Positions 38,416 through 51,094 of a stretch of 64,000 bases of DNA are shown in pieces. The notes beneath the pieces are model-generated. The model was given only the letters and a program-made list of their open reading frames with translations. It was not told the DNA's origin and made no database searches. Made by a program: the position numbers and the translations under genes. This DNA comes from Allodiplogaster sudhausi. Taxonomy: Eukaryota > Nematoda > Chromadorea > Rhabditida > Diplogasteridae. The DNA is taken from contig CALZFC010000062.1 of the NCBI GenBank assembly GCA_945643635.1, positions 1,565,001 through 1,629,000 of the forward strand, read 5' to 3'. Each line of letters opens with the position of its first letter. The first letter of the stretch is position 1.

Positions 38416-39039
38416 CAGTACCGCTCAACAACCAGTGGTGCAGGAACTTTCGGAACTTTCGGAAAGTTCCAAAATGTCCGATCAAATTTGTGCGTTTCTC
38501 GATAACCGCACGTCGATTTGGTTTGCATATTTGGATTCAGGCACTCGGGTTACACCATAATTGAGCATAAAAATGTTAAGATAATGCATTTTCGACAAAA
38601 TGGAAAATATTGTGAATTTTGCGGTGCAGGAACACCACAATTCGTAGTGCGTCAATGTGCCTTCGTGTCAGTGAAATTTATGAAGGCATTTGTTCTAACA
38701 GTATAACTTTAAATTACAGTTGCAGACTATATTTTTAGTATCCTTATGTCGTAGTAAGTGACTTTTAATGTTACAAGTGAAAAAAAATACGGCAAAAAAA
38801 AATTTGCAAAACAAACTTGAAGAAATTGGTTCAAAAGCGGAACCGAACAACAGCCAGTCCGTTCATACTCGTTGCAGGCATACCAATACTCCACCCTGCC
38901 ACGTCGTTAGCTAGATCCAAACAATTTTTGGGTGCATTTTGAGGCTGTCTATATCGAGAAACGCACAAATTTGATCGGACATTTTGGAACTTTCCGAAAG
39001 TTCCGAAAGTTCCTGCACCCTGGTTCTTGAGCGGTACTG
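38416..39039. mobile_element. 624-bp Tc1/mariner-type MITE with TA target duplication
   Basis: The left end CAGTACCGCTCAACAACCAG and the right end (inverted CAGTACCGCTCAAGAACCAG) are each flanked by TA (38414-38415 and 39040-39041). The inverted repeats extend about 100 bp, including GCAGGAACTTTCGGAACTTT and GTCCGATCAAATTTGTGCGT. CAGT ends and a TA target are typical of Tc1/mariner. The centre has no intact transposase, so it is nonautonomous. Confidence 0.88.
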
Positions 39040-39628
39040 TATATATATCTTCGCATTGTCAACCACACAATTTCGAAATATTCTCTCGTTTAGCCAGAAA
39101 AAAACCAAATGGAAAGGCTTCTCGTGGATTCCTCTTTTTCTTCAGCATCTCTCCTTTTTTTCCCTCTCTATTGCACTCTCTCTCTCTCGCTACCCTCTCT
39201 TTCTCTACTTCTCCTTCTACTTTGTCTTATACTACATACATACATTCGTGTTTCCACCAACTTTCTCGCGCTTGCTCAGTTTCAGAAATCGTTTTCCTCT
39301 TTGTCCTATCTGTCCCTCTCTCTCTCTCTCTCTTTCTCACTCGTTCTCTCTCTCCCTAACCCTTCTCTTTCTCGTTTACTTTTTCTCCTCACTTTATCCT
39401 CCTCCAATTTTCTTTCGTCCTAAGCTGCTCTTGACAAGTTCGCCTGTATTCCAGCCTTTTTCTCTCTTTCATCATGAGATGTTCTGCCTTTTATTTATTT
39501 TACCGTTTCTGATCTGTCTCCCTTCGTCTCTCCAGCTCTGTTCTGTCTCGCCGAAGATTCTCTCTGTCTCTCTGTCTCTTTCTCTCTCTTTCTTTCCCTC
39601 TGTGTCTAGTTCTGTCTCTTTCTTTCTG

Positions 39629-39671
<43 letters not shown>

Positions 39672-40157
39672 CGCTCTTTATACTTCTATGTTTGTTTATT
39701 GTCATCGTTTTCTGTTATTCTCGAACAGAAATCTATCTCTCCCTCTTACTTTCTCTTCTTCTCTGAGACATTAAATCAGCAGATGAGAAATGAGAGAAAG
39801 ATGTAGAGATTAAGATTGGAGCTGGACGGATGAGGGGGGGGGGAGATAACAATAGAGAAAATGATTTGTGGTACTTTTAGAGGTGTATGTCTGGCGAATA
39901 TACTATATGAAGTGGGGGCGGATTTGAGGATGCGAGAGTAATAAAAGAGATTAAGAGTTTGTGCCTGGGTGGGAAGAGAAGTGGAGACAGAGAGCGGCAG
40001 AAAGAGAGAGAAAGAGCGAGAAAGCTGAAAAATTACACGTTCGATTCGGCTGAATTCAAAAGGGACGCCTGTGTCCCTATCCTCTCTGCTCCTCCCTCTC
40101 ATTTCCTTCTCTCTATATCACTCTCCTTCTCTCTCAGTCTCTCTTTCTCCATGTCTC

Positions 40158-40199
<42 letters not shown>

Positions 40200-40317
40200 T
40201 CGCTCTCCCTCTGTCCCTCCTGATTTCTGCATAAATTTTATTCTTGCCTTGTCGGCCTACATACATAGTATTATTTGTTTCCTCTACAAAATTATCTCTT
40301 CCCCTTCTCCTACTAAC

Positions 40318-40332
40318 TCTCTCTCTCTCTCT

Positions 40333-40395
<63 letters not shown>
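40318..40395. repeat. (CT)n(AT)n compound microsatellite
   Basis: A short CT run is followed by about 60 bp of perfect AT repeat. Confidence 0.95.
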
Positions 40396-40399
<4 letters not shown>

Positions 40400-40620
40400 T
40401 TTTTCTCCTTCTGCCTCCCTTTATTTCACTTGCTCAATCTTTCTCCCCTTCCTCTCAATGCCTTTTTCTCTTTACTCTCCGTCCGTAGATTCTCACTTAT
40501 TCCGGTGATATCCTTGGCGATTGGTCTTCCATATATCAGCAGCACTTCCTCTCCTTTTCCGGCGTTCTGCAACTCTTACAGCGTTCATCGGCTAGGTTGG
40601 TGTCCCATTGCAGTGGGACG

Positions 40621-40662
<42 letters not shown>

Positions 40663-41188
40663 TTTGATAAGGGGGAGAGAGAGGCAGAGCTCACGAGAGA
40701 GAGAGAGAGAGAAAGCGAGAGAACTAGAGAGATGAGATCGGAAGAAAAATTGGGATAGGGTGAGAGACAAGGAAATCCGCATGTGCAACTTTTTTTTTCT
40801 TGTTTGCCAGAGGAAAAGTCCAGAAATGGCAGCGCATTATTAGGCCGTGAATGAGACCCCAGAGTCTACATTTGCGGTCCTTCTTTTTTCTACCATTCTT
40901 TGTGCCTTAGACTTCCGCAAGAGTCTATAATGATGTATCTGGATTCCATTGACGCACATTTTCTCATCTCTTCTGTCTATTCATATGTACCTCTACTCTC
41001 TCACCGTCCCTCTTTCTCTTCTTGCACTTTCTGTCGCTCCATCTCACCCTCTCTCTCTTCCTCTCTTCCTTTCTCTCTCCCTCTCTCCGTCTCATGCTCT
41101 TTCTCCGTCTCTTGCTCCTCATTGCATCACCTTTCCTTCTACATACATATCCTGTCTGGATATTCTTTGAATAGACTGCAAACATCAG

Positions 41189-41583
41189 CCGTGCTATTAA
41201 TCTAGGAAGAAAATTGAAACCAGAGCTGAGTGAAATATGAACGAGCATAATAAAAAGATCATGCAAGTTATGCACCGGTTTTCTATGGAAAATGGCTGAG
41301 TTCAGTCACATTTACCCTTATCCTATGCGTATGGGAGACATATAAGAGATTCGGATGTCGACGCCGTATTGGATCCAATAAGTTGTTCATGTCTCTCAAC
41401 AGTAATGTGTACACATGCATACTTCCAAAGGTTGAAGACAACAAACATTTTATGCACAGAAAACATCAAAAAATAAGGAAATGTCAAAGGCCTCTTCTCA
41501 TTGAAATTTTACTCAGCTCAAAATGAAATCGTCATTAACTTTTAGCCAAACTGGCGTCAGTTTTCACTAGATTAATAGCACGG
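41189..41583. mobile_element. 395-bp PIF/Harbinger-derived MITE with CAG duplication
   Basis: The inverted ends CCGTGCTATTAATCTAG and CTAGATTAATAGCACGG are flanked by CAG on both sides (41186-41188 and 41584-41586), a 3-bp duplication as expected for PIF/Harbinger. Its right half matches 58080-58400. On the minus strand at about 41340-41400 it still encodes MNNLLDPIRRRHPNLLY, matching the transposase relic at 57830-58120. It is therefore a deletion derivative of that element. Confidence 0.85.
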
Positions 41584-42789
41584 CAGCGTTCCAAAATATG
41601 AGCTGACCTTTCAACTTTCTCAATTATCTGCTTCTATAAATCTCTCTATAGCTCACGTCCGACTAGGACCTCTGCTCTCTCTCCCTTCTCTCTCTCTCTC
41701 TCACTCTCTCTCACTCTCTCTCTCTCTCTGTCCTCTAGCACTGCTGTTTGAAGTGAATCGTCAGTGATATTTAATTTGTAGTGCCCCATTCCCTCCACCG
41801 CTCTATCCCTACTTTTATCTGCCGGGTTGACATCTCGCATGAAGTGTGTCTCTGACGACTAATTCACTGCTCCTTCCTCTGCATTCCAAGTCCAAAGTGG
41901 TGTTGCCCTTCTTGCCCCACTTTGCCTTCTAAACGCCGGATGTACAGAGCGCTGAAACAATCGGACATCTGAAACGACATTGTTTAGTTGTTCGCTCCAT
42001 TGTCCGATCGCGTCGAACAATTAGTGCTCTTTAGCAATTCGAAAAGATTTCTTCGGCTTCTAAAGCATTTCCATTGTGCTTGCCGAGACAATTTTGATAA
42101 ATACATACATATGCATTTGAATAGAAATGCAAGACAATGCTAAAAAAAAAGCCGGTTTCGGGAAGTAAAACATCTGCATGACGGGGTTTGTTGCGGGCCT
42201 CTATTTTGTCAGTGAGATGTAAGCACAGCTTAACTTCCCGCAGACGTCGTCACCAAAAGGCGATTTGTCGCTCAGCTTATACACCGAGCAGGAAATCCGC
42301 CATCTCATCTCACCCATTTCCCTGAAAAGCTTAGATTGTGTTCGTCTCTCTCTCTCACTCTCTCTCTCTCTCTCCCTCTATCGCGCTCTCTCTCGCTCTC
42401 ACTTTCCCCGTCTCGTCTCTCTCTCGCTCTCACTTTCCCCGTCTCGTCTCTCTCTCTCTCCCACGCTCTCTATCTTTCCCTTTCTTTGCTTCACTCTCGC
42501 CGAACACACTCGTAGATGTACATATCCATGTTGCTCATCTTCCCCCATAAAACCCAAAGTTGCACAGCAGTTGTTTCCCTCAAGCGCAACGCATCATCCG
42601 AAATGTTGAAGTACACTTCTGCTCAAGAAAAAGTTCCCCCCCCCCACTGAAAAATGCTCCAATATGTTTATGTTATCGAGATTCTAGAAAAAAAGAATTA
42701 ATTTTAATTATTATTTAATTCTTGAAAAAAGTTAGAAAAAAAAATTAGTCGTGTTTATTGTCTCGGCGACGCAGAAAGATGGATGAGTC

Positions 42790-43263
42790 TAGGCCAGAGG
42801 TGTCAACGGCCCGGCCCGGCCCGGCCCGGCCCGCGGGCCGGGCCGGCCCAACTTCCCAGGGCCCCGGGCCGGGCCGGGCCGGGCCCAAAAAAGTTGGGCC
42901 GGCCCGCAGGGCCCGTTTGGGCCCGATTAGCACACGATGTCGTCCAGTCAAGACGACTGGTAGCACTTTTAAGTGCAAAACTTTCTTCATTTGTTCATTT
43001 TTCTCCTAAAACGTTTTCTACTATACATTAAAATGAATATACTTAGCATGAACATGAAAAATTTTGAATTTCAAAATATTTTTTAGCTCGTCGGACTTTT
43101 TTTCCTCCAGAATTTTTGAAAATCGGGCTCAAACGGGCCCACGGGCCGGGCCGGGCCCAAAATTCTAGGGCCCGGAAATCGCTCGGGCCGGGCCGGCACA
43201 GACCTTGGGCCCGTCGGGCCGGGCCGGCCCAAAAATGTTGGGCCCGTTGACACCTCTGGTCTA
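42790..43263. mobile_element. GGCCC-rich MITE, copy C (most complete)
   Basis: The inverted ends are TAGGCCAGAGGTGTCAACGG and, on the other strand from the right, TAGACCAGAGGTGTCAACGG. Inside each end lies about 100 bp of GGGCC/GGCCC tandem motif around an AT-rich centre shared with copy A at 14880-15322 (inverted). TA at both borders may be the target duplication. There is no coding capacity; the Arg/Pro/Gly open frames are artefacts of the GGCCC motif. Confidence 0.88.
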
Positions 43264-43641
43264 TACTAGAGATCCGAAGAGAAAGTGGCGTCATGCTCGG
43301 AGATAAGAAGACGCTCCACAGCGGTTTCCTACCTTCTCAGTATTTATCGGTTTTTTTTGATAATCCGCTCAGGAGACACTGTGAACTTGACTCTCTCTCT
43401 CTCTATCTCTTTCTCATTGTGTTTCGTTTTCTCCACGTCTCTCTGTCTCTCTTCCCTCCATTCTTCTCTCTCTATCTCTGTCTCTCTTTTCTGCATTTTC
43501 CCCACTTCTCCTTCTCCATTTCACCCTTCGTTGATCACATCAATTCATACTATTTCTTCCCCTTCATCAAACGACACGAGTTGCTTACTCATTCAATTCG
43601 CCATTTATGACGTGACTGCCGCTCTTGCATTCCAAATTCTT

Positions 43642-43682
<41 letters not shown>

Positions 43683-45255
43683 TTCTATCGTTCCATCTCG
43701 GGCGCGTATTTTGAAACTTTATTCATGATGCCCCCTCTGTCCCTTTTTCTCTCTAACCCTTTGTCGATTGTCACTTGCGCCTCTCACAATAAATATTCAT
43801 AGTTCTCATTGATTCTAACTGTTTCCTGCACTCACGCCATCGTTATTTAATACAATCATTTCCTATATTTGCCTCCTTCTGCCCATGAGGCCTTATGACT
43901 TTGCTGCTGAACGTTGACCTCTTTTTTTCTCTCTATTCGCTTCTCTCCCTCATAACATACATATGTACACTTAGTTGTTGCAAAAGAAGTTGCTGTTTTA
44001 TCACTTGCTTTTCCTTTTTCCCTTCTCTCCTCATGCTCTAATTTGTACTCTCTTCTCTTTCTTTCTCTCCCTCTTTCTCACTCTCTCTCTCTCTGCCTCT
44101 CCCTCTCCCTCTCCCTTTCTCTCTCCTTCTCTAAATCTATCTTTCTCTCTCTTTCTCTCTCTTTCTCTCTTTCCCTGTTTCTCTCCTTCTCTCACGCTCT
44201 CCTCCTCTTTCCCACTCTCTCTCACTCCCGAAGAGATCGCCCTCGATTCTTCCTTAGTCTGCCTGGCGTCTCCTCCTCCGGATGTCACGCGGGTGCAAAT
44301 CTCGGCAGCAGCAGGCTGCTCCTCTTTTCTCTTCCTCTGCTTCTCTAACGTTCTATCTTCCTTCTCTCTGGCCATCCCCCCCACCTGAGATCTTCGTGTC
44401 AGCCTTCTGCCTGCCGACTGCTCCGCTGCCCACTCATCTCCGAGTCTAATCACCTTCTCTTTTCTTTGCCCTCGAAAATTGCCTCATGGCTCCATAATCA
44501 CCACTATACTCAAACACATAGAACAGCGGGCGGTATTTCATGATTTTTGTGTTTATTTGCTATTTTAATAGAGGGTCATAATCGAACAGTTGTGTGAGAT
44601 TTCAAACTGCCGCGGCTCTTCGCATTCTCATGCGCTCATTGAGAACGCAGTAATAACTTTCATAAATATTTTTTGCTGTTCTTCCTCCTTTAAGGGAGTT
44701 ATCGGGAACAATCGGATTTTATATCCAAATTTTAGCTTCTTGCGCTTTCCCTCTTTTTCTTGAGAGTCCTCTCAATTAGATCCAGCTTTCTTCTCTGCCA
44801 TCCCCTCCCCTTACAAGGATTTTTCGAGGTATTTTGATTGATTCATTCATTCAAGCAAACACTTCAGCCTTCCTTATTATCGTAATCCATTTCGGATTTC
44901 CCAAGCAAATAATGTAGATGATGCATATGTTTGTAGATACATATATTCGTGCCATTCACTATGCGCATGTAGGTTGTTCAATTAGATGAATATCTCTATC
45001 AGCATTAAATCATTCTTCAACAACATAATATTCGCAGAAAGGGAGATGCCCCCGAGGGATCGCGGATATGGGAACGGCCATTCATGGCTCAATCTCCTCC
45101 TTACAAGAGTGCAAATGACTTCCATACACAATTTCCATTTGTCGCTTCCTCCTTGCCGCATTTTCGCGAATGCGCTCGAAAGAAGAATGCAAGTGTAGAG
45201 TCTTTCTCTCTCGCACACTTTTTACCATCTTGCCCTCTTTCTCACAGACACACTC

Positions 45256-45299
<44 letters not shown>

Positions 45300-47056
45300 A
45301 CTGACAATGAGCTCTCTCCCCCACGCACAGATCCTATCCACCACTGACTTAGACATTTATTCAATTCGTTCTCGAAAGACGTTTCACGGCAGAGGAAAAG
45401 AGGCGCAACATAGCGCAAAATGAAATGCAAATTGACAGCGTGAAGTAGTGTGTGAGTGAATTAGAAACGAGAGTGAGAAAATGAGAGAGAGAGAGAGAGA
45501 GGGGAGGGGAAGAGATATGGTGAGGGAGAGAACGACGAACTGTTTGAGAGTGAGAGCGAAGATATGAGAGAGTGTGAATGTAATAATTAAATGGTTGAGA
45601 GTGATCGAATATATAGTTGAAAAAAGTGGCACAAATATAAACTGTGCCCCTATCATTAATATTATTTTTTTCTCTATCTCTTTTAACTACTCTTGTAAGT
45701 AGTAGATATTATCAAAAGTACTCTTTCGCACGCAATGCATCCCTCAATTTTCACTCAATTAGACATAAGAAGGAAAGGAAAAGGAAAAATTCGATTTCAA
45801 TTTTTTTTGGGCAATTGATAAATTTCCATGAATAAGGCAGGGTGTGTAATTAATAATGAACATAAGGTACGGATTATCCTTTTGTTATATTCATTATGAT
45901 GATGCCTACGACACTATGTTGTAGTTTTTCCTCGTCCATTTTGACTTTTGAACTCTTATGTTTGGCCTTAATTACCCGCGGAACTAATATTTTGAACAGG
46001 GGCTATTTTAATATTATGTCAAAAGAGGGTAGCGAGGCCGAGGGAGAGAAGGATAAGAGAGCGAAACTAAGGGAGAGAAAGATGAGGAGAGAGAACGACA
46101 AATAGAAAGAGGCAGAAAGAGAAAGGTTGAAAGTCCTCCTGGGCTATTTCTGCTTCTTTTCTTCGTCGTTGCTGCGAGGCGAACGAATTTCTCACACGCC
46201 TCGATAGCGGCGACAAAGTGACGTGCGCTACTTGTAAGCTGAAGCTGCGAGGAATAAAACGGAAAAAGAGAAAGACGAGAGGGTGAGAGAGAGAGGGAGA
46301 GAAGAGAGAGGGAGAGATAAAAAGAGGTAGAGAAGAGAGAGGGAGATATAAAGAGACAGAGAGAAGAGAGAGAGCGAGGTAAAGAGAGGGAGAGAAGTGA
46401 GAGAGAGAGGGAGAGAGAGAGAAAGGAGATGAGACATTCAGTTGTGAAGGCAAAGATAAAGGGAAAGACATAGAGGGCAGTGCAGGCGAGAAATAGCATC
46501 GATAAACATAAGTGCACAGAAAGGATGGAACAGAGTGAAGGACGGCTAGCTGATTGTGAGAGAGAGAGAGGGCCGGAGAGCGAGAAAGATATTGAGAGAG
46601 GGAGAGAGAGAGAGAAGAGACGAAAAGAGTGTAGACAGAGCACACTCCTGCCGGGAACGCGCCTGCAACAAACGCCGAAAGGCAGACATTTTCACTGGCA
46701 TTCTCGGATTTCTCACGATATCTTGCCAGCCTTCTACTCGACTTGTCCCCGACTTCTTCTTCTTCTTCGTCTTCATATCTGCCTTTCTCTCTCGCTCTAA
46801 ATTGTTCCACAGCTACAGTGAAATAGTCACGTGATTACGTACATATTTACTGTTAATAATAGTCTTTACATTTGCACTATCCACGGACAAAGGGCCAACA
46901 TATGCATCTAGTTTAGGATATACATAGAAGAGGTAGTGAGAAGATTGAGATTGAGAGATGGAGAAATCACTATTCCTGCCTTGAAAAGAAAAAAAATTAA
47001 CCATAACACTGGTATTTTGTTATTCTTCTCACTAAATCGCCGATGTTCTACTGCCC

Positions 47057-48657
47057 TTAAGAGAGCCTCTCCGTATGCCTCCAGTAGGGCCTGCCCCAGA
47101 TCCAGATGTTGGATTTCGAGAGCGAAAACGTTGCCGGACATGGCACTGGGCCCCAGTAACAAGATTAGATGGCAAAAATTTTTTTTCAAAAAATATACTT
47201 ACGTGAACAGTTAAATGTATGGATAATTTGTGATTTGATGTATCTCGCTTCAAAATCAAAAGTTTTCAATTGTCTTTTTTTTATTGGCATCTCCGTTGAA
47301 TTCTAAACGAAAACTCTGTTGATGTATTTGATCAATATTTTCATATCGAAAAATAATTTTAAATATTTCAATTTGACCGTTGAATACCTTATACTCAAAA
47401 CGTTTTGGGTACTATATCTCAAATTGTAGAGCGTTAAAAACTGTATAACATATCTTCTTTTCGTTTCATGTATCCTTCCCTAGGGGGGTTAAAAATAGAC
47501 TCAAATACGGGTACCTCGGCGACATCGGATTCAATGAATGCGTGAAAAAAAGGTTAAATAATTGTTTTAGCATAAAGTGAACCACTTCATTCAATTCAGC
47601 GCGTTTTTCTTGTCAGAAAAGTTATATATCAAAATTCATTAAACTATCGCTTTCCACGAAAAAAACTCATTTTTCGATTTTGCTACCATGGAAAGAAAAT
47701 GACCTAAAACTATTCGAATCGCTATATTTTCGACAGATTCAAAGACTACAGAAGGTGAATAGTACTATTTTGTACGCGACAAAATTATCTACAAAATACC
47801 TCATTTACATCTGGATAGGACGTCCGTACCAATGACTGTATCGATTTTCCCATGGCGGTCGCGTCAAAACTGACAGATCAGCATTTTACAACTTTTCGTG
47901 CAATCTTAATGTTTCCTACTCATCCAATACACCATTCTGCTCCACGAAGCATCCTGAGGGCAGAACCGATGTTTATTTTGCAGATTTCCCGTGGTAAAAG
48001 CCCGGAAAAGGGTTTGCACGCGCGCGGAATTGAACCTGCGACCCATGATATCGACGTGCACAACCAATACGACAAAATTTCATTTAAAAATTCATTTCTC
48101 GAGACTGCTTGAACAAATTTTATAGGTTGAACAATTATTTCACCTTTTTTCACGCATTCCTTGAATCCGATGTCGCCGAGGTACCCGTATTTGAGCCTAT
48201 TTTTAACCCCCCTAGGGAAGGATACATGAAACGAAAAGAAGATATGTTATACAGTTTTTAACGCTCTACAATTTGAGATATAGTACCCAAAACGTTTTGA
48301 GTATAAGGTATTCAATGGGCAAATTGAAATATTTAAAATTATTTTTCGATATGAAAATATAACATTTGATCAAATACATCAACAGAGTTTTCGTTTAGAA
48401 TTCAACGGAGATGCCAATAAAAAAAAGACAATTGAAAAATATTGATGTTAAAGAAATTTATGGCGAATTATACTTTTTCCTTACTTTTGCATGCCTAGAC
48501 AAGGAAAAAAATTTTATAACAAAATTGATCTACTAATATTCTTTACAGTGCGTATGAGTACCCCTAATAAAATTTTGGATAACTGAATCGGAAAATTTTG
48601 CGCCGGGGCAGGTCCCCCATTGAGGGCTGCTTGATCCTTACAGAGAGGCTCTCTTAA
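47057..48657. mobile_element. 1.6-kb TTAA-flanked inverted-repeat element
   Basis: The ends TTAAGAGAGCCTCTC (47057) and GAGAGGCTCTCTTAA (to 48657) share TTAAGAGAGCC with the element at 21561-24700. Internal arms at about 47265-47556 and 48142-48437 are nearly perfect inverted copies (for example TACCCTTATTTGAG-like, GGAAGGATACATGAAACGAA and ATTCAACGGAGATGCCAATA). The sequence between the outer ends and the arms is not inverted. No transposase was found. The loop carries a second tRNA-like segment. Confidence 0.86.
48014..48078 (-). other. tRNA-like segment in the loop of the 1.6-kb element
   Basis: On the minus strand, GCAGGTTCAATTCCGCGC at about 48022-48039 matches a pol III B box/T-loop, preceded by CGTCGATATCATGGGTCG where an anticodon arm would lie. 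The A box is weak. It looks like a decayed tRNA-derived piece. Confidence 0.5.
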
Positions 48658-48777
48658 TCTACTCTTTTATTCTACTCATTTATTTCAGAAGCCTTTTCCC
48701 GTTGTGCTTTAGACATTTTATTTAGGCAGAACGTTTTAAATTCCTGGCTAGGAAAACGTGTTTCTCCATTTCACACG

Positions 48778-48831
<54 letters not shown>

Positions 48832-48984
48832 TTCTCTTTCAATTTCTCCATTCAGCCTCACTTTAATCAATTTCTTTTTCCCTTCCACTTTCTCTCTCAC
48901 TGCCTCATTTCTCCCTCTCTCTCCCTGTTTCCATCACTCTCTACCTCTTTTTCTCTCATGGGTGGAAGAGTAATAGATTAATGA

Positions 48985-49019
<35 letters not shown>

Positions 49020-49189
49020 AAGACAAAGAGAAGGATAGGGAAAGAGAGATGATACCGACAACGATGGGATTTGGAAGGCAGAGAAAGAAGATTGATAGGA
49101 AGAGAGGGGAGCGAAAAGAGGGAGAGAGAGAGAGAGAGACAGAGAGGGAGAGAGAGAGAAAGCGAGCAGATAGGAAGAGAGAGAAATGG

Positions 49190-49433
49190 AGATAGAAAGG
49201 GAGAGAGAGAAAGAGAGATAGAGAGGGAGAGAGAGAGAGCAGCGAACAGACAGAGAGTAAGATGTTGTCACATCATAATGTTGCATTGAATAAACAAATT
49301 AAATAAATAAGAAGAAAGGGAGAGAGAGAAAGAGAGATAGAGAGGGAGAGAGAGAGAGAGCAGCGAACAGACAGAGAGTAAGATGTTGTCACATCATAAT
49401 GTTGCATTGAATAAACAAATTAAATAAATAAGA
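49190..49433. repeat. Tandem duplication of about 120 bp with a GA-rich half
   Basis: A block ending in AGTAAGATGTTGTCACATCA, then TAATGTTGCATTGAATAAAC, then AAATTAAATAAATAAG, occurs at about 49196-49310 and again at about 49315-49432, with one small length difference in the GA tract. Confidence 0.92.
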
Positions 49434-49951
49434 TGGTAGAGTGAAGGGAAAAAAGCGGGGTGAGTTGTCTAAATGAAATTATTGTGCGACGAATTAATAG
49501 CTGAAGATGCCATTTATCCTGGAAAATAACTTTAAAAATCATATTTCTTTTCTGTTTCAATTAATGACACGCCCCATCGAGAGTTCATTCTATTGCAAAG
49601 TAAATTTTCGAGGTACTTATTTTAAAATAAATTTTACTCATGCCGATTATTGTTAAGTCTCGAACATAGCCATTTTGTGTTCGCTCTCTATTTTCCTCTT
49701 TATCGCTCTCTCCCTCTCTATCTGTGTCTCTCTCCTCCCTCTCCACACTCTTTCTCTCTCACTATTCACTTTCTACAGCGCATGCAATGTCTTGTTTTAC
49801 TTGGATCTTCTGCATTCAGAAAATCCAAGTAAAACCAACCAAGATACATCTATTTCCTTGAGCAAATGATGCATTTATGTTCGTTGCTTGTGTGACTTTG
49901 TCAGATGACCGACTTCTACTCACGTCATTTCGCGCCTTTTTGGTCCTGACA

Positions 49952-49989
<38 letters not shown>

Positions 49990-51059
49990 CCCTGATTACG
50001 GTACTCCCGGAATCTGCAGACCTTTTTCGCACGTTTCGGTTGAGATTTGTGGCGGCACCTTACGAACATTCTCCTTGTTTTTCTTATTCTTCTCTCTCTT
50101 TCTCTCTCTCTCTCTGTCTCTGTCTTTCCCTGTCTCTCCCCGTTCCTCGAAAGTAAAAAGGTCGTTCGGTGCAGCAGCAATTGCAGGAGCAGTAAGATTG
50201 CCAGTTCTGCTTCCTCTTCTTCTCCGAATCTGATTTTGATTGTTGCCATGTGAGAGCCTGTGTGAGAGTCATTCCTGCAAACAATATGTATGGGAAGCTA
50301 TGAGACAGAGAGGGAGAGGGGGGAAAGAGAAGTAGAGAGAAAGAGTGGTAGAGAGAGAGGCAGAGAGAAAGGAAGCAAGTAAGAGAGTTAGATAGAGAAT
50401 TAGAGAAAGAGGACGAGTGGTAGAGTGAGATTGATTAAGGTGGCCAGAGCGAGAGAGTGAGAGTGTGATGGAGAGAGAGAGAGAGGAATGGAAGTGCGAT
50501 AGATAGAAAGAGACAGCAAGAAGAACAAGAACACTCTCAATCCGCATAAATACTTCTCTATCTCTCGAAGATATCACATGTGGCCATGCTGACCCTCCGG
50601 CTACATTCTCGCCATTCATTGTCAAAAGTCCACACCGGCATGATGTTGACGGCACATGACCGTTAAACAAAGTTCTTAGTTCAGCTCTCTCTCGTTCTCT
50701 CGCTCTCTCTAGCTCTCTCGCTCTCTCTTTCTCCTTCTCTTATTCTCTCTCTCTCTCGCTACTTCTTTGCCTGTCTCTCTCTCCCCTTTCCTTTCTTCGT
50801 TCGATCATGTTAACCCTCTCCCTTTAGATATCCTTTCGCTGTGTTCCGGGTAATTTTTTTTATTCTCTCTTTCAATCGTTCTAATAAGCCACGCCCAAGA
50901 CACCTAAAGCTTCATCCATTTTTCTCTCTCTACCTTTCTATCTCGCTCTCTGTCTCTCTATCCCCATTCATGCCTTGGATTCATACATATGTGTCAACAT
51001 CCGCACTCATTGAAGCAATGGGAAGCCTTCCCTATCTTCTCCGTCTCCTCTTTCTGCCC

Positions 51060-51094
<35 letters not shown>

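Noticed and set aside
38984..39766. 260-codon plus-strand open frame rich in Ser/Leu
   Set aside because: The frame is produced by (CT)n runs, overlaps the end of a MITE, has equally long frames on the other phases, and no family motif.
42745..43031. Arg/Pro/Gly-rich open frames on both strands
   Set aside because: All three frames are open because of the GGCCC motif of the MITE; there is no coding signal.
46014..46810. Two overlapping minus-strand open frames of 209 and 247 codons
   Set aside because: Both consist of [11 protein letters not shown] strings from GA/CT repeats; two frames being open at once is typical of such repeats.
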